Assembly (NCBI RefSeq): GCF_026745355.1
Contig: NC_079208.1
Location: 48,858,800-48,922,799 of the forward strand
Source: Beta vulgaris subsp. vulgaris
Lineage: Eukaryota > Streptophyta > Magnoliopsida > Caryophyllales > Amaranthaceae
Length of the DNA: 64,000 nucleotides
Reading direction: 5' to 3'
How positions within the stretch are numbered: the stretch's first letter is position 1; the number at the start of each line of letters is the position of its first letter. A program made the translations under genes and the position numbers. The notes beneath the pieces were generated by a model. That model was not told the origin of the DNA and did not search any database. It saw only the letters and a list, made by a program, of their open reading frames with translations. This document shows, piece after piece, positions 10,067-22,200 of the stretch.

Positions 10067-10282
10067 CACGCATAAATTAAAATCTTCAAACCTCTCTCTT
10101 CCATACTCTGAGCAAAAGAAAACAAAAACTTGCTAATTTTAATGCATAGTAGTTTGTGCTGATCAATAAGCCATACTGTCAACTTGTTTGATCTAACTGC
10201 ACATAAATAAAGAGCTAGTGCAATATTTGGTCAGGCAATTTTATCCACGTACTACTAGTGTAGTAGTCACTTAGATCAAAAA

Positions 10283-13200
10283 ATGTGGAGGTTGAAAGTA
10301 GGAGAAGGTGCAAATGACCCTTATTTATACAGTACTAATAACTTTGTTGGGCGTCAAACTTGGGAGTTTGATCCCAACTATGGCACTCCAGAAGCTATTG
10401 AAGAGGTGGAACAAGCTCGACGTAACTTTTATGATAATCGTTTCAAAGTTAAGCCTTGTGGTGATCTCCTATGGCGTCTTCAGGTTCTTTTTTCGACCTC
10501 ATTTCGCTTTTATTTGTTGTTTGTAACTAGTATTTAGTAACGAGCGAGATTATTTATACTGAGTTGTTGTTGTCGCTAAAATTAAATTCGAGTTTTATGA
10601 AAAAATAGATATGAACAAGATTTTGTGTTTAGCTGGTTTATTATTGTAATGAAGGATAATAATATTCATATTTTCTTAACAAAGAGCTCATAATTTATTT
10701 TAGAAAATATATTTCTTTTAACATAATGTGCATATTTTTCCATGAAAATAATTATTTCTTATAGAATATGAATTTTTGCATTTGACTTTCCTCCTATAAG
10801 CTAGGGTGAGAAGCATAAAGAAATTAAGCTAAGTTTTCTTTTAGATATTATTTATCCAACTATGAAAAATTATGCTTAGTTTTCTAACCTGCTATACATT
10901 GGTGAAAGATCAATAGATTATGATTTCTATTGATTGAGATAAATTTTAAAAAGGTATAATTAGGTCCTATACTTCTATATATTCTTTCACCTAAATGTAG
11001 ATTAGTAAGGAAAATTACATATATATTTTTTTTAATTGTTACACTTTTCTTTTCTGACCATTTTCATTTAATTGTTACATGACTTTCATATTTTTCGTAT
11101 ATACGTTTTACTCTTTTCTACATCATAAACTCCACAATTCATTTTAATAATCCACTTAAAATTTTTCACCTACCTTATTTTTCTATTTATCTAAACACTT
11201 TTTTATTTGGTACAGTTACATATATCTTCTTTGCACCATCATTTATGAGTCATATATAACGAAAAACAAAGTTATGCGGGATTTTGTTAGTTTCGTCTTA
11301 ACATTATTTTCTAAATATCAACTTTTTATAAAATTTATTTGTTTATGATAAAAAATGTTGGTAGTCAATGTTCGACATTGACAAGTGTAAAAGGCAAATA
11401 TATAGATTAGAAAGATTTAAATTTACAAGATATAAACAATTCAATATAACTAGTACTTTCCTAGTGAGGCTAGTTTCCTATAGTTCTAGAAGTATGCTTA
11501 TGTTGCATTTTTAGGAGTAGTCTTAGGGCCTGTCCTCTCCGGCATAAAACAGCTGAACTGAACTGAACTGAACTGAACTGAATTGAACTGAACTGAACTG
11601 AACTGAACTGAACTAAAATGAATAGTGATATGTGAGAGTAAAAGTATTGTCAAGAGCTGAACTGAACTGGTGTGAACTGAACTGAATTGAACTGAAAATA
11701 AGCTGGGGAGAATAGGTCTTAGATGATTAATAAATTAAGGAAATCATAGATTACCAAATTTTACTACAAAGTAAAAAAAGAAAAAAAAACAAAAAAAAAA
11801 AAAACAATGTGTAGTTAGGGCCGGATTGACAAGTTGACCGAGAATAAGACGAGATACAACTTACAATCCCCTCGAGCACCTCGTGGGCACATCACCATAA
11901 CAGTTCATCCTCAGCTACCTAATATCAAACAGATATAATAAAGATTTTATACTCCACAAAAGATCATATTGTTTGTTTTGACGCTCTCAGTTTATGGGTT
12001 TATCGGAGAAGAGTTTGATCATATATAAATTTCACAAAATTCCAATCTTAACCATTTAATTAATAAATGGGGTATTTTATCAATTTTATATGTTAGTCAT
12101 TTTTTTTTCAATGTGGGACAATTAATTTCAATTTGCATGTGAATTCTAGTCTTTGTCTTACCAAAGAATCATATCCCAAGATGATACAGTGTTGACGAGC
12201 AAAATATAAATTTCAATAACTATGGTTATGTTTCAATCAATCGATAGAATTCAACTTTAGTTAATACTTCCTCTATTCTTTTTAATTACTGCATCTACAT
12301 TTTTTACACATATCAATGCAAAACTTTAAGGAGTAATATGTCTAATTTTGTATTTGTAAAAATTATAAAAACTACATATTAATAAAAATACTTATTAAAA
12401 TGAATCTAACAAAATTACAAATGACTATTTTTTTGTTCACGTATAAATCACAAACGATGGTCAAAGTGAAATTTGTGAATAGTATAAAATGTTAAAATGT
12501 AACAATTAAAAAGAAACATGTTAGTTTTCATCATATGTCGATATCAGTTACGCATAAATTTTTTTCAAAAATAGAATTAGCCAAAAAATCAATTTTTTAT
12601 CACTATGTGTAAATTGTAAGAATCAATTTATAATTTTTTGGCATAGTAATCCAGTTATTGACATTATTATTTAATTGATACACAGTTTCTAAGAGAGAAA
12701 AACTTCAAGCAAACAATACCTCAAGTTAAGGTTGGTGATGAAGAGGAGATCACATATGAAACTGCAACGACGACGTTGAAAAGAGCTGTGAATTTCTTTA
12801 CAGCCTTACAGTCTGAACATGGCCATTGGCCTGCTGAAATTGCTGGCCCTCAATTTTTCCTTCCTCCCTTGGTTAGTAATCTCTTTTAGTTATATATTTC
12901 ATCTTTTTTATCTATATATATGTATTACTTTATATTAATCTTATACATTTGACTAACATAATACTCATGTAATTTCATGCAGGTTTTTTGCTTATACATT
13001 ACAGGACATCTAAATTCTGTTTTTGGACCAGAACATCGTAGAGAAATTCTTCGCAGCATTTACTATCATCAGGTTAATATCATATTTCAACAGCCTACAA
13101 AATTCACATTCCGGATACAAATCACAAATGCATATAATGTATTTGGTATCTGTTGTGCATATGTGAGTTGTCCCACATCGGAGAAAAAAGAGAGAAAGTA

Positions 13201-16200
13201 TCACAATATAAACTAGAGGATCTACTCCTATTATTACCAATTGGTTTTATTATGAAACTTCCTTTGGGCTTGAATGTGGACCGAACTCACTTCTGTATTG
13301 TTTTGTCCAAACTCATTTTCTTTGAAGAAAGAGGAGAGGAAGTTATGAACAATTTTTTTTTAATAATTATTGTGTCCCAAAATTTGTATACCTTGTCTAA
13401 AGTTGAAAATCTCTTATACAACTAAAAGAAACTCAAAATTAACTCGAAATGAATCTAGATCCAATTGTTTGGACAAAAAGGAGAGCGGCAAATAATTGAT
13501 AGCTTAATTATATAATCGTGAGACAAAAGATTTGAGCTCAAAAAATTGACGTTCTTATCAAGTAATTATGTGAAGTATTTATTATGAGACCTTATTTTAT
13601 TGGTTTGTTACAACAGAATGAAGATGGAGGTTGGGGATTGCATATTGAAGGACATAGCACAATGTTTTGTACGGCACTTAATTACATTTGCCTGCGAATG
13701 CTTGGAATTGGACCAGATGAAGGTGATGACAATGCGTGCCCTAGAGCTCGTAAATGGATACTTGATCATGGTAGCGTTACTCATATCCCTTCTTGGGGAA
13801 AAACTTGGCTCTCTGTAAGTCATTCATCAAACTATTTTACTTTACTCTTAAGTGCTCGTTTGGTTGAATGTAGGGAGTGCAAATTCTTTGGAATAATATC
13901 TTCCCATGTAATTGTATTTCCTATGAATTGTTAGATGTTGTTTGGTGATTCAAGGGAAATGAAAATTCCCATGGGAATTCCCACTTGCCTAGGTCCCCTA
14001 GGTATATAACTTCCTCCATTTTGTGGGAGGTAGAATTTCTTAGGAATTTCTACTTCCCATGAATTTGTTAACCAAACAACACCAAAAAATATCAATTCCG
14101 AGAAATTCTAACTTCCTATGTTAAATAATTTTAACCAAACAATGTGGCTAAACACCAAACATCTTAGCATCCAACAAGAGACGGAAGCATGAATAGGGCC
14201 CACGCAAGTTAAAATGCCAAATTTCCTACACCTCTCTTGTTGGGTGACAAACTGTTTGGTGTGAGACCTTTTTTCTCATCGTATCATGAAACAAATTTGT
14301 TCACTTATATGATTTAATTTGTTTCATTTACAAACTACTTCAGATACTTGGTTTGTTTGATTGGTCTGGAAGTAATCCAATGCCGCCTGAATTCTGGATC
14401 ATACCTTCTTTTCTTCCTATGCATCCAGGTATTAAATCGCTTACTTCGTTTGCTTTTTCCTGATCTTCTGCTCCTAATCTTTGACTTTTCACTATTTGCA
14501 TACTCTACTTTAATCATATTTTTCAACAGATGTATAATATCAATGGTATTTCGACAAATGTGTAATATCAATGTTATCATACAATAGTTGAATTTGCCTC
14601 TACGTGTATTTTCTAAATATCACAATATTATAATTTGTAAGTAATAGGTAATAATGAAAGTTCTAATAGTCGAAGTTGTGCAACGACTAATGTGCAAGTC
14701 AAAATGAAGCATCTATTCAAAAATAAAAGGGGTATGATGTTATGGTCAAATTAAAGTTGGTGAAGTTTAACTCAGATGTAGCAAACAATTAGGGACACAA
14801 AGAGATCAGTATATAGCAAGTAAAGTTTAGTCTATCACAACAATGACTACAAAAAATAATCCTACCTGAAAATGTTGTACTAACAATGTGATCTTGTGCA
14901 GCAAAAATGTGGTGTTACTGTCGAATGGTTTATATGCCAATGTCATACTTGTATGGGAAGAGGTTTGTAGCTCCAATCACCCCTCTCATTGAACAACTTC
15001 GAGAGGAACTCTACGACGAACCTTATCAGCAAATTAGTTGGAAGAAAGTTCGTCATTTGTGTGCACCGGTAAGCTAAGATATACTTGTAATTAACTTAGG
15101 TTACCAATTCTCAATGTGATCTTAATTCTTAAGTTATTGATTACAACTTACACTAATCAATATGATGCTACATGTTCAACAGGAGGATCTTTACTATCCT
15201 CATCCATTAATCCAAGATTTAATGTGGGATACTCTTTACATCTTTACGGAGCCTTTCCTTACTCGTTGGCCTCTAAACAAGTTGATTCGGAAGAAAGCTT
15301 TGGAGGTTACAATGAAGCACATACATTATGAAGACGAAAACAGTCGATACATAACCATTGGATGTGTGGAAAAGGTAATGATCGACAGGGACGATCCGTC
15401 TCAAAATATAGTTCCTGGTTTTTGCACGGTCTTCAATACGTACATTTGACCTACGATATCTTCTATTTCAACTAGTAAAAAATATAAAAAGTTGATATTA
15501 TGAATGTACACATTGAGACAAATCTAACAAGACCCCAAAATGAGTATGTTTTTTCAATACAATAATGAAAATATTTGCTCAAAGTTATAAAATTTGACTT
15601 CCAAAATAAAAATAAGAACTATATTCTAAGACGAAGAGAGTATATATTGTCGGTAACATTCTTTAAATTAGAGGTGACCAAAAGGTCATGATTGATAAGA
15701 TGAAATTATTCTTGACTTATAATTTCTATATCCTCGCTTCTAATTACCTAGACACGGTTTTTTGTTGCTCTCTATCTCTTTCCTTATACCATGAATATTT
15801 TAATTATTAAATTATTTTGTATCCAAATGTTACAACTTTTAAAGCAGTGGAGGTATATGTTTGAATAGGAAGTCAAAATGATTATAATATTATTAGCACC
15901 AAAAGATTTGTATTGACTTTTTTTTTTTAAATACAATTATACAGGTTTTGTGTATGTTGGCGTGCTGGGTGGAAGATCCTAATGGGGATCATTTCAAAAA
16001 ACATCTTGCTAGAGTCGCTGATTACATATGGATTGCGGAAGATGGGTTGAAAATGCAGGTAATTTAATTTTCTAGCTAATTTCAAAAAAAAAAATATTTC
16101 TAGCTTGGGTTATACATTTGTCAGTTCTTCAACATTATCACATCATTCACATATATTAGAGTAATATTTTATGTACACGTGGGAATTCTATTAGTATTAA

Positions 16201-19200
16201 GTCTATATTATAACACTGTAAATTGTCATAGTTAACCTAATCAGGCTAACACAATTCATTCCACACACATGTACAACATATATTTAGACATCGAGTACCA
16301 CTGTTAATTTCCTTTGTTCAACAATTTACATGTTATATGGTAAGAGAACATAATGAACTTAAAACTAGTCATCATACGTATATTAATTATATATTTATTT
16401 TAAAACCTAGCAACATAATTTGTTAGGAAATCGGTGTTGTAGTTTGATTAATGCGGAACAGAAAATCAATGAAATAATGAAGGTGAGAAAACTATAAAGA
16501 TGAACAAACAAATAACACAAGGATTTACGTGGTTCAGTCAAATTTGACCTACATCCACAGGTGGGGGATTAGAGCTTCTTCACTATAATGGAGAAAATCA
16601 GAGAGAATAATACAAGGAGTCCTAAATCTAGAGGCTAAAAGTGTTTCATAAGTTGTGTTAATAATAATGAACACTAAGAGCCCTTTTATAATCATAAGGA
16701 ACCCGTACAAACCCTAAAAGATAACCTAAAACGAAAAAGATCGGAAAAACGCGTTCAGCGCCCAAAATCGCGCACCGCCCGATTGGGTCGGGCCAAAACC
16801 GCCCGATCGGGCCCGGGACAAAACTGCTTCGTCAGTTTTTCGTAAAACAGCCATAACTTTCTCGTTTCTTATCGAAATTGGGCATATGACCTATCGTTGG
16901 AAAGCTCTTTGAACAAGCTATCACCTCCAATTTGAATCACATCAAAATCATTTATAGATTGAGAGATATGTGCATTCAAAGTTAGCCTTATGCCATTCAC
17001 TAGATTTCAAGTCATATTTAACAATCTCCACCTTGACTTGAAACCAATCAAACAAGGTAACTCCACCTTGAACCAAGAAGTGATGCTCAACAACAACAAA
17101 AACACCATAGAACCTCCACCTTAAACAAAATTTCATAAACCTACCCATTGTAGGCAATCCAGAACGGACATCTTCTATAACTTGTGTACCGATGCGTCTT
17201 CGAACACAAAATCCGTATACAACACCTACATGGCCTAGATCGAGAGTATAAAGTCACCAACGCTAGCATGCTTCATCAAATTGACCAAACTCTCTTCAAA
17301 CACTTCTTCATCTCAACAACAAACTCAAAACAATTCTAGAAACTGAATGACAACGATAATTTCTAAATTGCAATAGTACTTAATAATACAAAAGTACCAA
17401 ATTTGAGATAAGAAATAGCATAACTAGAACAAAATCTAATGCATAACCAAGATTGTTACTTTATTACAAACTTAAAAACAATCTATCATAGACTCCAAAA
17501 AGAAAAAATCCACACGGTTTCTCGTTTTACCAAGAGATCTCAAGAGGGCACCAAACATAACGAGATCGTAGAAACCGCAGCCCCAAATCTTGTAACCCTA
17601 AAGTGCAAGATCATCATCAGATACGTCGGCAATATTTGCAGATCGATCCTCATTGGACCTTTCTCCATTTTTCTTCTTTAATTTCCAACACTCAGATTTA
17701 ATATGACCCTTCACATGACAATAGTTACAGATTTTGCCTGAATTCTTTCCACCATGAGCAACCAAAGCATTTGTGTGAGCAGAATTATTATATTTATTAA
17801 CCAATTTATTGTCAATTAAATCTCTCTGAGTTAAGGCCTCCTTAACATCCTGCAAACTCAAATCATCTTTACCATATAATAAGGTATCTCGAAAGTGCTC
17901 ATACGAAGGTGGTAAAGAACACAACAACCTAATAGCCATATCCTCATCATCGATCTCAACATCGATGTTTTGCAAATCCATAATTATAGAGAAGAATTCA
18001 TCTAAATGAGAATCAAGCGGTTTACCTTCTACTAGACGAAGATCATGAAGTCTAGATTTTAGTAGTAGACGGTTGGTCACAGACTTTGTCATATAGAGTG
18101 ACTCCAACTTCAACCACAAACCCGCAGCAGTTGTCTCTTTGGCAACCTCTCTCAAAACTTCATTAGAAAGACTTAAATGAATCGCTGAAAGTGCCTTCAA
18201 ATCTATCTCCTCCCACTTCTCATCCGTCATACCCGAAGGCTTTTTGGATGCACCTTCTAGAGCCTTGTGACAACCACTTTGAACCAGGATGGCTTTCATC
18301 TTTAATTGCCATAGGCCAAAATTTACTTGCCTATCAAATTTCTCAATATCGAATTTCATTGACATAATAAAAAAAAAAAAAAATCAAACTTTTTCTATAA
18401 ACACCTAAGACCTTAAACAGCCAGGCTCTTGATACCAATTTGTTAGGAAATCGGTGTTGTAGTTTGATTAATGCGGAACAGAAAATCAATGAAATAATGA
18501 AGGTGAGAAAACTATAAAGATGAACAAACAAATAACACAAGGATTTACGTGGTTCAGTCAAATTTGACCTACATCCACAGGTGGGGGATTAGAGCTTCTT
18601 CACTATAATGGAGAAAATCAGAGAGAATAATACAAGGAGTCCTAAATCTAGAGGCTAAAAGTGTTTCATAAGTTGTGTTAATAATAATGAACACTAAGAG
18701 CCCTTTTATAATCATAAGGAACCCGTACAAACCCTAAAAGATAACCTAAAAACGAAAAAGATCGGAAAAACGCGTTCAGCGCCCAAAATCGCGCACCGCC
18801 CGATTGGGTCGGGCCAAAACCGCCCGATCGGGCCCGGGACAAAACTGCTTCGTCAGTTTTTCGTAAAACAGCCATAACTTTCTCGTTTCTTATCGAAATT
18901 GGGCATATGACCTATCGTTGGAAAGCTCTTTGAACAAGCTATCACCTCCAATTTGAATCACATCAAAATCATTTATAGATTGAGAGATATGTGCATTCAA
19001 AGTTAGCCTTATGCCATTCACTAGATTTCAAGTCATATTTAACATAATTAAAACTCGAAAATATTGACTACCATAATCTTGTTTTAGTTTTTCTTATAAA
19101 ATACAAAAAACAATAACGAACATTCCGTAGAGTTATGAATGATGGTGAACTTATTACTCTGATATTGAAATGCAGAGTTTTGGAAGTCAAGAATGGGATT

Positions 19201-22200
19201 GTGGATTTTCCGTGCAAGCATTGCTAGCTTCAAATCTTAGTCTCGACGAAATTGGCCCTGCTCTTAAAAAAGGCCACTTCTTCATTAAAGAGTCACAGGT
19301 ACTAATTAATATCTTCGTAATCAAGTGAGAGTTCAATAGTAGAGCTTTCGCTTGTTAGTTCAGCCAAAATTATTGTCATGCATATGTAATCCTAAATTGA
19401 TGTTGGCTATAAAATTAGGTGAAGGACAATCCATCCGGTGACTTCAAAAGTATGCACCGTCACATATCAAAGGGATCATGGACTTTCTCCGATCAAGATC
19501 ATGGTTGGCAAGTCTCTGATTGCACTGCTGAAGGCCTTAAGGTAACTAACCAAACAACAACGCTCCGTTTCGTTTTAAATGCAATAAGGCTCCATTTGGT
19601 AGGGCGTAAAACGTTTTTCTGAAAAACAGTTTTCCTCTATTTTCAGTTTTACATTGTTGGCAAAAGAGTGTAAAACCATTTTTTCTTGGGGTAAAATTAC
19701 TCTCCCAATGATGGAAAACCATTTTCCTTTCAAGATAAAGGGAAAACTATTTTCTTTATCTCTCTTGTACACTCCTCTTACTACCTCCTTACTTCCCCTT
19801 TCATTTTTCTTTCATTTCATCATTTTTCTTACATCAAACCAGATAACGGAAAACAAATTTTGGAATTGTGTTTTCCATGAAATTCATTTTACACTGAAAA
19901 TGTTTTACGCCCTATCAAACGAAGCCTAAATGAGTATTATTTGTGAGATTTAAAATATTCATTTGTTGCATCTAAAACGAAACAAATGAAGTATACAAGT
20001 TAACCATTTATTTATCTCCAAAAAAATAAAGTTAACCTTTTAATTGACTAGGGTTTCTTATTTGATCTTCTCTAGTGTTGCTTAATCTTATCAACAATGC
20101 CACCGGAAATTGTTGGAGAAAAGATGGACCCTGAGCGCCTTTTTGATTCTGTCAATGTCTTACTTTCTCTACAGGTAAATAGTCCTACTTCATAATTGAG
20201 ATACAATTTAGTTTCATATTGGTTATAAGTTATTATAAACGTATGTTCTATCCAACTTATTTTCAGTTCAGTTCAGTTCAGTTCAGTTGTTTTATGCCGA
20301 AGAGAACAAGTCCTAAGTTTATCACCATAATATAATGTAAAACTATATAATACCATATTGCAACAAAAAAAAACCATTATTTCCATATCATCTTTAATTT
20401 TCCGACGTTCTAGTTTAAATCAGATGCCAAAAAGAAAACCTAAATACAAAAGTACATTGCTTGAAACTGATATGGCATGAATTCTTTTCTCGTCCTTATT
20501 ATTTTTGCACTTATAATAATAAGATCGATAAGTCATTTGTCGAAGCAACAATTATATCCTATTTTCTATTATTTTAAATCAAATTCATTTGAATCGAAAT
20601 ATTCGAAATAAACAAATAAAAAAGTAAGTGGATCTAACCTATCGAATCATGAATTATATATATAACTGTTAGAGTTTGTCTTTTAAGAGACCGCCTACTT
20701 TTAAATTAAAATTAGGCAATGGTGAGCCCAATATTAAAAAGAGAATTAGCACAACAGTGATTAAGTTAATTTTTTTAGGTGACAAGTTTAATTAATTCAC
20801 TAACTAAGTCTACTTTTATATTAAAACTAGTTATTAGGCCCGGGCTATGCCCCGGGTAAGAAACAATTTTATTTATTAATAATACTTTATGATAGTATCA
20901 CTAAATACAACTTAGCCTAGTGGTTAAAACTTTAGTATATGTACTTGAGGTCTTGGGATCAAACCCTATACTATGCAATTTCTTAAAATTTTTATTGTAC
21001 ATGGATTACATGAACCAAAAACTCTCTAGGGAGAGCGCCACGTGGCACAATTTCTTGTTTTCGCACGCCTTTTAATATATTTGTATAGATTAGACCGTTT
21101 TTTAATAATTTTTGTACCCGCTAATTTAATATTCAAATTTGATGTCATCTATGTTCAGAGTAACAAAGGGGGGCTAGCTGCGTGGGAGCCAGCAGGGGCT
21201 CAAGAATGGCTGGAGGTGAGTAATTAAATTAAGTAATAGTTATCTTAACTAATTTTATCACTAAAAAAAGAGCTTGATACATTTTTTTTTGTACAATCTT
21301 CAGCTTCTTAACCCAACAGAATTCTTTGAAGACATCGTTGTTGAGCATGAGTAAGTAAAATCTTTTAATTAAAACTTCTGATATTAAAAAGTTGTAATAA
21401 AATCATAATTATTTTAAATAAGTACACTTACTAACAGATTTGTTATGCGATATACTATAGGTATGTAGAGTGTACAGGTTCAGCAATTCAAGCTTTAGTA
21501 TTGTTCAAGAAGTTATACCCAGGCCACAGAAAAAAAGAGATCGAAAATTTCATAACAAATGCAGTCAAGTTTCTTGAGAACACTCAATATCCTAATGGAG
21601 GATGGTATGTTATTACTTATACTATAAGTTACCAATTATTATTTGTGCATGCTAATTATTCTCCACACTTGTACACGGATGAGTAGCGTACGTAAGTTTT
21701 GCATTCTTGCATGTAGGTATGGAAATTGGGGGATTTGCTTCATATATGGGACATGGTTTGCGCTTGGAGGGCTAGCAGCAGCTGGCAAAACTTACTACAA
21801 TTGTGCTGCTATTAGGAAGGGTGTCGAATTTTTGCTCACAACACAAAAGGAAGATGGTGGTTGGGGTGAGAGCTACATTTCATGTCCAAATAAGGTAATA
21901 ACTTACTCTTATACTCCCTCTGCTTTTATTTATTTGCTACATCTTTCAAAAAGGGTTGCTTTTTTTTTATTTGCTACATTTTCTTATTAGGAGAGTTGGC
22001 CCACCAAAAAGTAATAGTATTATATTTGTTTCCCCTCTTCTTCCACCAAAAAGTACTACTTTTTCCCCTTTTCCCACCCTATTTAATGCTAAAAGGGTCA
22101 AAAAGTACACTAAAAAAAGAATGAAAATGACATCTCATAAATTCTTGTGTAAACCAATATGTAGCAAATAAATAAAAGCGGAAGGAGTACATTACTTACC

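Larger units (their letters stand above)
16421..19044 (-). mobile_element. Gag-only LTR retrotransposon (intron 8), very young
   Basis: LTRs at 16421-17023 and 18441-19044 begin TGTTAGG and end AACA. They appear identical apart from one A insertion in the right copy. The 5-bp target duplication TAATT is intact at 16416-16420 and 19045-19049. On the minus strand the 5-prime LTR is followed by TTGGTATCAAGAGCCTGG, an initiator-Met-tRNA-type primer binding site, then a gag frame. About 570 bp of non-coding DNA and a purine-rich tract (AAGGTGGAGAT) follow before the 3-prime LTR. Protease, integrase, reverse transcriptase and RNase H are all absent. This fits the TR-GAG class of non-autonomous elements. 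It sits antisense to the cyclase and expands that intron to about 3.1 kb. Confidence 0.93.
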
